Part shown: piece after piece, positions 48,905 to 59,600 of the stretch
Layout of the letters: each line of letters starts with the position of its first letter
How positions within the stretch are numbered: position 1 is the first letter of the stretch
Origin: Chondrosia reniformis
Taxonomy: Eukaryota > Porifera > Demospongiae > Chondrillida > Chondrillidae
Reading direction: 5' to 3'
Assembly (NCBI GenBank): GCA_947172415.1
Contig: OX359196.1
Coordinates: forward strand, 6,263,901-6,327,900
Length of the DNA: 64,000 bases
Notes under the pieces: model-generated
The model's input: the letters and a program-made list of their open reading frames with translations, nothing else
Databases searched by the model: none
Told to the model about the DNA's origin: nothing
Made by a program: the position numbers and the translations under genes

Positions 48905-49930
48905 ATAAATGGCCGACCGTGAGAAGTTACCAAACGCGTTACTATAATATATGTATATCCGAGAAACTGGAACGCTTTCAAAGATTTCTTATACACATGG
49001 ATATGCACTATGTAGTACTTGATTGTTATTGAAGTACTATCTATCCATATATAATATATGGATCTCGTTAAAGTGAAATTTCGCCAATCGACGGCCAACG
49101 AAACTCCAAAGAAAAAAAGTTGGACCATACCGAACGCTACCATCCACGACGCTCATAGGCCGGGATCGTTGGTAACGTTCAACTTATCGAATCTGCCGAA
49201 GCAAATTACTGCCGAGTTGAGCATTGGGTGTCACTTGCGTGAGAAGAACCAGCTCTTCTCGATATGGCCGACTCATATGAATCCTAAGATATCAGATGCC
49301 AATCCCACATTACGTGGAACCCCCCCGAAATCCGGATTATTGGTGAGCACGTCTCTATGGCACCAACCGATTAGGAGACAGCTTCAGAGTCTAAGCGCTA
49401 CCAACCTCTATGGGAACCGCAACCACCATAGAGATGTGTCCAGGTAGGCCTACTTAATAAGGTTTTTTGCTTCTATTTATATGAAGTTTTGTCCAAAGAA
49501 AACGGTTGTGGTTGGGACCTTTATTAATATATTTCTCGTTATTTCCAGATCAGTGAATTGTTCCAAGCAAGTTTAAAGACATAGTCAGTATTAGTGGTTC
49601 ATCTGAAAACTGGGAAAAGCGGAAAAAGTCCTGTAAGTGTCTTGATGGGCCGAGGAGAACGACTTTTCTGATCCCAATTATTTTCGAGAAATCGTCAATT
49701 TATTCCACTTTAATTCCAGACCAGTGAATCGTTCCAAGCAATTTTGCACACATACGCAGTATTTCCAATACATCTAAAAACTGTGGCAAATGGATAAAAG
49801 CCTGTATGTGTCTTGGTGGAGGGAGGAGAGCGACTTTTCATGATACAGAAAACTAGAGATAGCGAGAGGTCCGATATTTATCGCCTGTACGATATTAATG
49901 TCTATGATCGATATTTCAACTAGGCCGGTT
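48905..49930. other. satellite-embedded core element, copy 2
   Basis: Near-perfect duplicate of copy 1, offset 4019 bp. From about 49005 onward only a few substitutions are seen (for example TTTTACACAC/TTTTGCACAC and GATAGTGAG/GATAGCGAG). The first 100 bp are more diverged. Confidence 0.75.
49058..49447 (+). CDS. unknown 129-aa ORF in core element, copy 2
   Basis: Encodes the same 129 residues as 45039-45428 with no amino-acid difference visible, and keeps the same candidate donor and acceptor. The identity shows a very recent duplication, gene conversion or selection; an assembly duplication is also possible. I cannot assign a family. Confidence 0.45.
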   Translation: MDLVKVKFRQSTANETPKKKSWTIPNATIHDAHRPGSLVTFNLSNLPKQITAELSIGCHLREKNQLFSIWPTHMNPKISDANPTLRGTPPKSGLLVSTSLWHQPIRRQLQSLSATNLYGNRNHHRDVSR

Positions 49931-50540
49931 TTAATAGATGTCTGTGAATGCTGACACAAAGATTTAGCTTCATATCTCTCCATTTGATAGAGTGACAGCC
50001 CTCAATGTACATTAAATTTTGGTATACAAAGTTAATGTATGGAGAGAGATAGGGCAAATTTTGAGTTCCATCAAAATTAAAAAACTCATTGGACATGTTC
50101 TATAGATGTCTGTGAATGCTGACACAAAGTGTTAGCTTCATATCTTTACTTTTGATATTGTTACAGCCCTCAATGTACATTAAATTCTAGTATACAAAGT
50201 TAATGTATGGAGAGAGATAGGGCAAATTTTAAGTTCCAGCAAAATTTCAAAAACTCATTGGACATGCTCTACAGATGTCTGTGAATGCTGACACCAAGTC
50301 ACAGCTTCATCTTTACTTTTGATAGAGTTACAGCCCTCAATGTACATTATATTCTGGTATACAAAGTTAATGTATGGTGAGAGATAGGGCAAATTTTAAT
50401 TTCCATCAAAATTTCAAAAACTCATTGGACATGTTCTATAGATGTCTATGAATGCTGACACAAAGTGTTAGCTTCATATCTCTCCATTTGATAGAGTGAC
50501 AGCCCTCAATGTACATTAAATTCTGGTTTAAAGGTATATA

Positions 50541-51078
50541 AGCAGAATTACAAAATCTTAGATTCAGCCTGTGAAAGTAACTAATACTGTTGAGGTGATC
50601 CCATGAGAAAACAGAGAGGATGTGAAAGAAAAGGACAATACTACAGTATATACCTAGCCATGTATGTATAATAATATGTATATAGCAATCAGGCATAACC
50701 ACACTATATATCTATAAACATATGTTCACCATGTACGTACACAGTTTTTGTTTAAATCTTATAAGTCAAATGTTTTAACCCTGATCATATCAGCAACTGA
50801 TGGACTGGGTCTTCAGTAGTCTTTTTATAGACCTTTCCTGCATGCCCTTTTCATTTCCTGTCACATGATCCTCAGCCACAAAGAGAGGAAAAGAAACATA
50901 AAAATGTTTTCAAGAATTCTGTAAGAAGATTCCTTGGTCTAGGTTTATATGTTAATACGTAGGTCAATTAAAGTGTATTGGAAATCAAACAATTGAAAGA
51001 TATGTATAATTAATCACAGCATGGACTCAAAAATAGCTAAAAGTTAAATTATAAAATTCAATGTTTTCAAGTTAATGG
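50541..51078. other. intergenic, unique sequence after satellite
   Basis: About 540 bp of AT-rich single-copy DNA downstream of the OFD1 stop; likely holds the OFD1 3' UTR and poly(A) site. No gene seen. Confidence 0.5.
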
Positions 51079-54000
51079 TTACCAATCTTCAAATGGATCA
51101 TCTCCAGATACTACATCGCCAAAACTGCATGTGGAAAGGAATGCTATCTTAATATATTAAGATACATACGTATATAGCTGTATGCACTCACCTGTGATTC
51201 TCATCAGGAGGTAGTGGAATACCAAACTCATCTACTTCACCATTGGTCGTTACCTTCTGTTCTTCAGGCTGATTTTGAACTGGAAAGGACTGCTGTTTCT
51301 TTTCATTTTCTCTCTTTTCCATAACCAGTTTCATGTACCTTTGCATTACTGGATCAACCTCCTCCTCCTGTTGGAGTATCGGTTCCCTTTCCTGCTGGAC
51401 AATCGGCTCCTTCTCCTGCTGGAGTATTGGCTCCTTTTCTGTTTCGAAATTCCTTTCATATTGACTGACATTGTCCTTTTCTTCACTATTAGCAATACTC
51501 AGATTATGTTCTTGTTTTTGAAGCTCTTCCATATCTTTAAGGTATTTCTGGTATTCCTCTTCTTTTTTTCTTTGTTTCTCAGCTAGTCTCTCCTTTCTTC
51601 TTCTTTCCCACTCCAGATCATCTTGACCAGATATGACCACAGTAGTTGGCAAGTCTTTTAGAATCTCAGAGGATGAATGGGGATGAGATATTGGAGAATT
51701 GTTAAGCTTGGAAGCTTCAGCTTGCTTGTCTAAACTGGTCGTGGTATTTGAACGTAAATTACTGCCATTGAGTGTGTTCTGCTGCCAAAGACTGTCAAGA
51801 GATATTTCTTGAGCATGTGACTGATGTACAGAATGTACAGATGTAGTTACCAAGTGGTTAGAGTAGATGGGTGTTGGCATTACTGGCATTACTGATGATG
51901 GTGTTGAGGTTGTAGCTAATGTTTTTAATGATTCAGAGGTACCTGACAAGTGAATGATAGCCTCTGAAGGCGGGGTAGAGTAGGTAGAATAGATTGGCTG
52001 TCTTTGTGGAACTGAGGTAAGTTTGTCGGATTTAGTTTCCTCACTAAAGCCTCCTTGTGGTTGTACATCTGCCTCTACTCTAGAGCAAGATGTGACTCTC
52101 ACGGTACTGCCACTGGAAACCATATTTTGTCCTGTTTCAGCTGCAAAGATGGCCAAGTTCCCATGGTTCTGCCTATCAACCTCTGATAGAGCTCCTAGCC
52201 CATTACTACGTTGGTACAGAGCTTTAGAAACATCTTGGTTGACTGGCTTTGGAAGGTAGGTGGTGGCCTGAGGAGGGTGGGTGGTGGCCTGGGGAGGGTG
52301 GGTGGTGGCCTGGGGAGGGTGGGTGGTGGCCTGAGGAGGATGGGTGGTGGCTTGAGGAGGATGGGTGGTGCCCTGGGGAGGGTGGGTGGTGGCCTGGGGA
52401 GGGTGGGTGGTGGCCTGGGGAGGGTGGGTGGTGGCCTGGGGAGGGTGGGTGGTGGCCTGGGGAGGGTGGGTGGTGGACTCAGGATGGTGAAAAGAGACAT
52501 TATCCAGTTGTTGATCAGCTTCCTCTTCAGTAGGAGTAGCAGAATCAAAATCTTCAGGTGTCTCTCCAGTAAGTGTACCTTGCACTAAGATGCCATATGG
52601 ATAGTCGGGTGAGGGACTATGAAGGTAGGATGCAGCGGAACCCAAATTATCTGAAGCATCAACAGTACACAATGATTGGTCAGTCATTCTTGAATAAGAC
52701 TGCTCCAATTCCTGTGCATGTAGAGACACTTCTAACTTCATTCACTTTTGCATACATACATGTATGGTTGCAACCACAATAAAAGTAAACTCACCTTGGC
52801 CACTTGATCAAGCCTACTGTATATTTCCTGAGCATCCTCCAGAGAGGTCTTTGTGACTGCAGTGGGACCGCTGTGGGCATGTGTGACAGTTGTGGCAGCC
52901 CTTGATGGCTGGTGGGACAGTCCTGCTCTATGTAAGGTGGGGGCGGGAACCGGGGCAGGTCTGGGGGTGTGGTGAGGTAGCTCACTGAACCTTAACACTT
53001 TCTTGGAGATTGCTACATTTAATGGCTTGCTGTGCTTGTACACAGCAGGTGGCTGTTGCTGCTGTACTGCAAGTGGAGATTTTGTCAAGCTCCTCTTCAA
53101 GTAACTATCTACTGCTCTCTCTAATACACTAATTTGGGATTTCAAGTCCTCTATCTCCCTATGTGCATCCTTTAACTTCAAATTGCTCTCATGCACTGCA
53201 TGAATGAGCTCTCCATTCTTGTCTTTCATAATGAAAAGAGCTTTCTGCAGTTTTTCTCTTTCTGCATTATTTCTATGTAAATCCCTTCTTCTAGACTCTT
53301 TTTCAGCGTGGATCTCTGCTCTTAGATTAATCTACACATGTCACATGTATACATTATATACAGGGCAAGTGTGATGCATGTACGTACACACATGAATTTA
53401 TCTCAGCACAAACCACAAAGTTATAATATATTCAAACTTACTAGCTCAGAAGATGGCTTTGCCAGTTTAGCTGTAGCTTCATGTAAACACTTTTTTAATT
53501 CTACAACACAAGATGAATTTTAATTCATCACAACTCCAGATTTCCTCAGATGCAACATACACACATGCAGACACGCACCTTCTTCTCTCTGTTCACTGTT
53601 TTCCCGAAGTAGCTCCAACTGTCGATTAGCACTGTCTAGTTTACCCTGTCGGTCTTCCAGCTGACGTTTCAGTTGAGCAGAGTCCTGAGCACCATCCAGT
53701 TTCTCTTGTAGCTGCTCTTTCTGCTTTTGAAGAGTGACTTGGTCATTAGTGGCTCTGTGTAAAGCAGTTTCGAGGTCTCTCAGATCTGACTGGCTTTGCT
53801 CAACTTTAGCTTTTAACTCTGTACTGTGGCTCATGAGCTCTTCAACCTGACATTCCTTTGCTAAAAGTACATAAGCAGAATAGTCCATGAGACCTCAATA
53901 CATTTGAACACAGCAATACATAACATTGTACATAAAATAATTAGAGCATCCAAAGTAATGATACATTACCTTTCAGTTTTACTTCCATTTTTCTAATGTC

Positions 54001-56561
54001 TTCTTCGTGTAGCAGATTTGTCCTCTCTAATTCCCTTTCACATCTGCAGACACAAACCTATGTAGATCTTTGTGTATCTGGTGAATATATATGTCCGTAG
54101 ATGATACGTAGATGTGCACCAGCCACATATTGAACTACAGTGTACAGTACAAAATTCTGGTGCTGTCTACTGTCTACTTACTGTGTCTTAGTATCATTTA
54201 ACTGCTTGACATAATCTTCACGAACAGCATTTAAAGAAGCCTCCCTCTGGTGAATTTCCTCCAGTAGTGTCTTCAGTCTTTCTTCTTCATATCTAGCTGA
54301 CTGCAAGCTAAGGTCTCTCTGCCTGGTCAGCTCTGCCTCTCTTCTCTGTAGAATATCCATCTCCTTCAGCATGCTTTGCCTTTGGTGGAACAGAGAACTG
54401 TCAATCTCCTGCAAGAGGTGCAAGTTCCCAGTGAGGAGGCTAATCCCATTATAATCCATCACACATAAGAACATTTAGCCTCCCAACATCACTACCTCCC
54501 ACCCTCACTACTTCCTAACCTCCCACAATTACTACTTCCTAACCTCCCACCATCACTACCTCCCATCCTCCCACCATCACTACCTCCTAACCTCCCACCA
54601 TCACTACCTCCCATCCTCCCACCATCACTACCTCCCATCCTCCCACCATCACTACCTCCCATCCTCCCACCATCACTACCTCCCATCCTCCCACCATCAC
54701 TACCTCCCATCCTCCCACCATCACTACCTCCCATCCTCCCACCCTCCCACCATCACGCCATCACTACCTCCCACCCTCCCAACATCACTACTTTCCACAC
54801 CACTAGTTTCATATACCTCCTCTTTTCTTCGTACTTGTTCCTGAAGATTAAATTCCAGCTTTCTTAAGTTATTAATCTTCTCTTTATAATCCTGGTGTAG
54901 CTGCATTAAAAGATTTAATTTAATAACATGCATCTACACAACATACGTACGTATGAACTTTACCAACCTCTTCACGAAGGGTAGCTAATTCTTTGTCATA
55001 TTTCTCCCTCTCAGCCAACTTCACTTGGGCTAGTTCAACATCTCTGATTCTCTGTACCTCATCTTTGACCTGTTTTCTTGCCCATTCCTCCCAGTGTCTT
55101 TGGCAGGCAAGGAGATGGTCCTCGACACTGTTTTGGCCCTCAAGCTCATGCTGACTCGCCAGGGAGGTGTACTTAGCTTCCACGTTGAGCAATCTCTGGG
55201 CTACAGTCATATAGTATGTACATATATATATATACGTATGTACCAATACACCCATACATGGCAGGTAAAACATGTTCACACACAAAAGGAACTATATAAG
55301 GCAGTCGTCTACTAATCTTCACCTATGGGTGTCCTCCAGTTCAACACATCTGTTGTCTGGGTCTCAACTGAGGCAACCGTATGAGCATCTGACACAAAGT
55401 GGTGAGTAAGACCCTCAATAAGTGAAACCAGCAAACCAACCTTACTGACTGAATCCCTCTACAATACACAAAGAATATTATAACATGTTAGCCAACCCTA
55501 GAGTTGAATATATGTTATACAGGTACAATACAACCTGCCTGTATAAAGCTATACACATGTAATACAAAGTTATAAATGTAAGTGAGTTTCCATTGCAAAA
55601 CGCTTAATGAGCCACCTACATACATTACTGAATGAACAGACAGAGAAATGAATATCACTGGAAGATATTATACCAACCATACTATGAATGAATACACATC
55701 AATCAGTGAGCATACATACATAATTTAAAATAATTTGTATTATTATAGGCAACTACTAAATATACATTGGAATCCAAAGAAGCTGGCTATTGGGTATTAA
55801 ATACGGTCACCGTATATGAATATAACATCAATGTAATCCTTACTATCTGTTGATCTAAGTGAGAACCAACTGGAACATGCAAATAGCTCAAGAAATCCTC
55901 CACTTTTAATTCCTACATAAATTCATCAGGTGACATACGTACGTATATGGAAGCAATACAATCAGTATTATCCGCTAAACATTTAATTATTGCAACATAT
56001 ATACGTAGATGAGGTATTCATTGGTTATAGGTGCTTGTTTTAAATGGCATTAATTCACTTGTCAAAAAATTAACTAGTTAACTAACCACCTCCTTAGAAG
56101 ATCCACTTTCTGACAAGAAGAGCGAATGAGTGTACTCAAATTTTGCCTTCTTCAAGTAGTTTATGACCAGTTTATTCACTACTCCAACCACAATGGAATT
56201 CTTCAAAGGACTGGGTGTTGCCTTCTTCTGGACCGGACCCTGTTCCAATTGCAGATCGTGAGCTACTTTGCTCCTAAACTCTGTCTGAAGGGAGAATAAG
56301 ACCACAGCATAACTTGACTGCTAACATAGTGAAGGTTTGCAGTATCAGATGCACTGTACATACATGTCTCATACTTAATAATACTTACAGCAAAAGTGAG
56401 TATTGTAAAACTCAACTATAGTGCTCTTTTTGTAGTGCTTCAATGTACAGTATAGCGACACACAAATATTTCTTTACCTTAAGCCACTGTGGAAGTCCCT
56501 TCCCTTTCATCCACTGATAGATTCTTTGCCTCACCTCAGCTTCATTTTCCGTAGCAGCCAT
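51079..56561 (-). CDS. OFD1: OFD1 centriole/basal-body protein
   Basis: Thirteen exons: 56478-56561, 56090-56284, 55844-55912, 55323-55458, 54968-55200, 54817-54900, 54182-54408, 53970-54043, 53579-53860, 53442-53500, 52795-53331, 51192-52735, 51079-51124; about 1189 residues (human about 1012). An N-terminal LisH region is clear (VVNKLVINYLKKAKFEYTHS, then LFLSESG), as in OFD1. Long coiled coils follow (QRQSMLKEMDILQRREAELT; QLKRQLEDRQGKLDSANRQL), then a disordered region, and a final charged helix (RRRKERLAEKQRKKEEEYQK; PVMQRYMKLVMEKRE) ending DDPFEDW, comparable to the human acidic Trp end. OFD1 caps distal centrioles and is needed for cilia. Exon 12 includes 11 copies of TTHPPQA, absent in vertebrates. 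Intron 6 contains a 24-bp array. Head-to-head with RRM1. Confidence 0.88.
52248..52478 (-). repeat. coding 21-bp repeat (TTHPPQA)11 in OFD1 exon 12
   Basis: Eleven 21-bp units encode TTHPPQA (one TTHPPQG), followed by a decayed TTYLPKP. The strong strand asymmetry (G/T-rich top strand) also opens long but meaningless frames on the other strand. Confidence 0.95.
54488..54790. repeat. 24-bp minisatellite in OFD1 intron 6
   Basis: About 12 copies of CCTCCCACCATCACTACCTC plus CCAT, with variants at both ends. It fills most of the intron between exons at 54408 and 54817. On the minus strand it reads as an open GGSDGGRM frame, which I take as intronic. Confidence 0.9.
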
Positions 56562-56694
56562 TTTCGTTTAAAGAGGGATTACCATGGCTATATAAACTCC
56601 ACCTTCGCGGGCTAAGTACGACCGCAGCTATTCCTGAGCATTGGAGGACCTTAGTTCAGTTGACTGCAAGACTTGGACCATAGGCAGAGACAAA
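56562..56694. promoter_or_regulatory. shared intergenic promoter, OFD1 / RRM1
   Basis: 133 bp between divergent ATGs. OFD1 starts in GAAAATGGCTGCT, a YY1-like context. Contains a CpG cluster (TTCGCGGGC). Confidence 0.5.
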
Positions 56695-59600
56695 ATGAGT
56701 AGAATATATGTTCTAAAGAGAGGTATAGATCTTTACTGGGTTGTCGGCATGCTAAATGGTTGCAAATTAGCTCTGCTGCTCTTCTTTTACAGATGGCCGC
56801 AAGGAGCCAGTCTATTTTGACAAGATTACTTCTAGAATTAGCAAGCTTTGCTACGGTTTAACACAAGAATTCCTAGATCCTGTACGTTGAATCATTGGCA
56901 CGTAATGGACATAACTCTTGTGCATTCGAGCTTGACACAGCATGCCTAATTAGGAGCTAGGGTGCATGTTAGCTAGTATTTGTTTGTTAATTAATCCTTC
57001 TCTATGATAGGCTGAAATCACCATGAAGGTAATATCTGGGCTGTACTGTGGCATAACAACAGTAGAGTTGGACACCTTGGCTGCAGAAACAGCAGCTGCC
57101 ATGACAACCAAGCACCCTGACTATGGCACCTTGGCTGCAAGAATAGCAGTCTCCAACCTCCACAAACAGACAAAGAAACAGTTTTCAAGTGAGTTTGCTA
57201 CCCTCTCAGGTGCTGTCACTCTACTGTTGTTGAGACCCTCTGTCACTTGACAGGTGTCATGGCAGACCTGTACAATTACACAAACCCCAAAACAGGAAAG
57301 CATTCTCCAATGATAAACAAACAGACCTTTGACATTGTTCAAAAAATGGAGGATGAACTAAATTCTGCAATTATTTATGACCGAGACTTTGGTTATTCAT
57401 ATTTTGGATTCAAGGTACAACATTTAATAAAGTGACACATCTTAAGTCTGATTGCTGGATGGTTGAGATGTGAATTGTTGCTCAGCAATCCAAGTGTATT
57501 ATGAATATTTTGCATGTAGCATTGTCATTGTGTATAATAGTTTGCAATCTTTATACATTTTCAGACATTGGAAAGGTCTTATCTTCTGAAAATTAATGGA
57601 AAAGGTAAATTTGTCTTACAGCTCTTTGGTGAAGTTGATTGCACAGTCTCTATGTATGTAATGGTTTTAAGCTTCTAAAGACATGTTATCTGATAGATTG
57701 TTTTAAACATAAACAAAAAGGCCATGGGAATAAATTCTGTTTTTTCTTCTTGTAGTGGCTGAACGCCCACAGCATATGTTGATGAGAGTAGCACTTGGTA
57801 TACATGAGGAGAACATTACAGCTGTGCTGGAGACCTACAACTTGCTATCAGAGAGGTGGTTCACCCACGCCTCCCCAACCCTCTTCAATGCAGGTACCTG
57901 CCGCCCACAACTCTCCTCCTGCTTCCTCCTCACAATGCAAGCGGACAGCATTGAAGTGAGGAACTGATTGCTACATCTGCCATATATACATATATTTTAT
58001 ATTATTTATATTAGATTACCTTAGTATATTGTAACTTGCACTGTATATACTGCTATTTCACTCAATTGCTTGTCCACAGGGAATATATGACACTTTGAAA
58101 CAGTGTGCTATGATATCAAAGTCAGCTGGTGGAATCGGACTATCTGTGCATTGTATTAGAGCGAGGGGAAGCTACATAGCTGGGGTAAGGTACTACAGGT
58201 AGAACAGTGCTATATAGCTGGGGTAGGGTACTACAGGTAGAACAGTGCGACAAGCTGGGGTAGGTACTACATGTAACATAGCTGGGGTAGGGCACTGCAG
58301 GTAGAACTTGGGTGAGGTTTATCAAAGAGTACAAAATTATGTAGCTGGTAAGCACATACGTATCATGTAGAATACCTTATAGGAGGTTGTTGCTATAACA
58401 ATAATTACAAAGTGTTGTAACATGATACACAATATCTGTGCATTTTGTGTGGAGTGATTGTTTTCAGGAATGATCTACCAAACTGAGACATTGTTATTTT
58501 CAACACCTCCTGTTACAGCTCTTGAGCTGAACCACCAAATACGTAGACACAGACTTCTCTAGTTCACCATATCTATAAATATCATGTCATATAGTGTCAC
58601 TGCTCCTCTTCTCAGACTAATGGCACTTCCAATGGACTCATTCCAATGTTGAGAGTGTTCAACAACACTGCTCGCTATGTGGACCAGGGAGGCAACAAGA
58701 GACCCGGTGCCTTTGCCATCTACCTGGAGCCGTGGCACTCTGACATATTTGACTTCCTGGACCTGAGAAAGAACACGGGCAAAGATGAACAGGTAACCAG
58801 CAGGACAAACTAGTGGAGTGTGACTTGATACTCTGTGTGTGCTTTTCTGTGCAGAGGGCAAGAGACCTCTTTTACGCTCTTTGGATACCTGACCTCTTCA
58901 TGAAGCGTGTGGAGAAGAATGAGGATTGGTCCTTAATGTGTCCCAACGAGTGCCCTGGCCTTGCTGATGTCTGGGGAGAGGAGTTTGAGCAGCTCTACGA
59001 GAGGTTAGTCAAAGGCATACTGAGAGCAACATTAATCTGTTCCCAATCAAGCTGCTCAACATCTAGATCATAGATGTGTTTGAATAATTTAACCACCTTG
59101 AAGCAAAATAAACAGAAGAAAATGATGTAACCAATATAACAACCTTTTGAACCACTGCAGTCTTTATATCTCTGGGTTAGCTCTTTCTGGGAATTTTATC
59201 CTTCATCAATAATAATATTGGAACTTTGAGTTGGCGAATGACTTACGTGCTATCGGCTCTCTTTGATGACGTAATCAATTGTATGTTTTCATGCAGTTCC
59301 ATCTTAACTTTCCTGTTTGCAGATATGAGAAACAAGGTAAGGCCCGACGAACTATTCCAGCTCAGAAGCTGTGGTTTGCAGTATTGGAGGCTCAGATTGA
59401 GACTGGTACACCTTACATGTTGTACAAGGACAGCTGTAACAGGAAGAGCAACCAGCAGAATTTGGGCACCATCAAGTCCAGTAATCTCTGCACTGAAATT
59501 ATTGAATACACCAGCCCTGATGAGGTACAGATGGTAGTTATTGGCTGCCTACCTACATACATATACCACTTTACCTATACAAATGTCTGGACAGGATTAG

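Larger units (their letters stand above)
44370..50540. repeat. 169-bp satellite array with two embedded core elements
   Basis: Between the SLAIN and OFD1 stops lie about two satellite units (44560-44880), a core (44891-45910), about 17 units (45910-48870), a second core (48905-49930) and about 3.5 units (49930-50530). The unit holds GATGTCTGTGAATGCTGACA, CCCTCAATGTACATTAAATT, TACAAAGTTAATGTATGGAG and AAAACTCATTGGACATGTTC. Marker positions 46084, 46253 and 46422 show the 169-bp period. Variant units recur in a fixed order (for example GAATCCTTGCACCAAG at about 46940 and 48470), which is higher-order structure. Short ORFs inside are a by-product of the repeat. Confidence 0.9.

Noticed and set aside
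52211-52588. Plus-strand glycine/tryptophan-rich ORFs
   Set aside because: Shadow frames of the OFD1 TTHPPQA repeat on the opposite strand.
54492-54734. Minus-strand GGSDGGRM-repeat ORF as an OFD1 exon
   Set aside because: Flanking exons join in phase without it (54817 donor, 54408 acceptor) and the coiled coil continues; the repeat is intronic.
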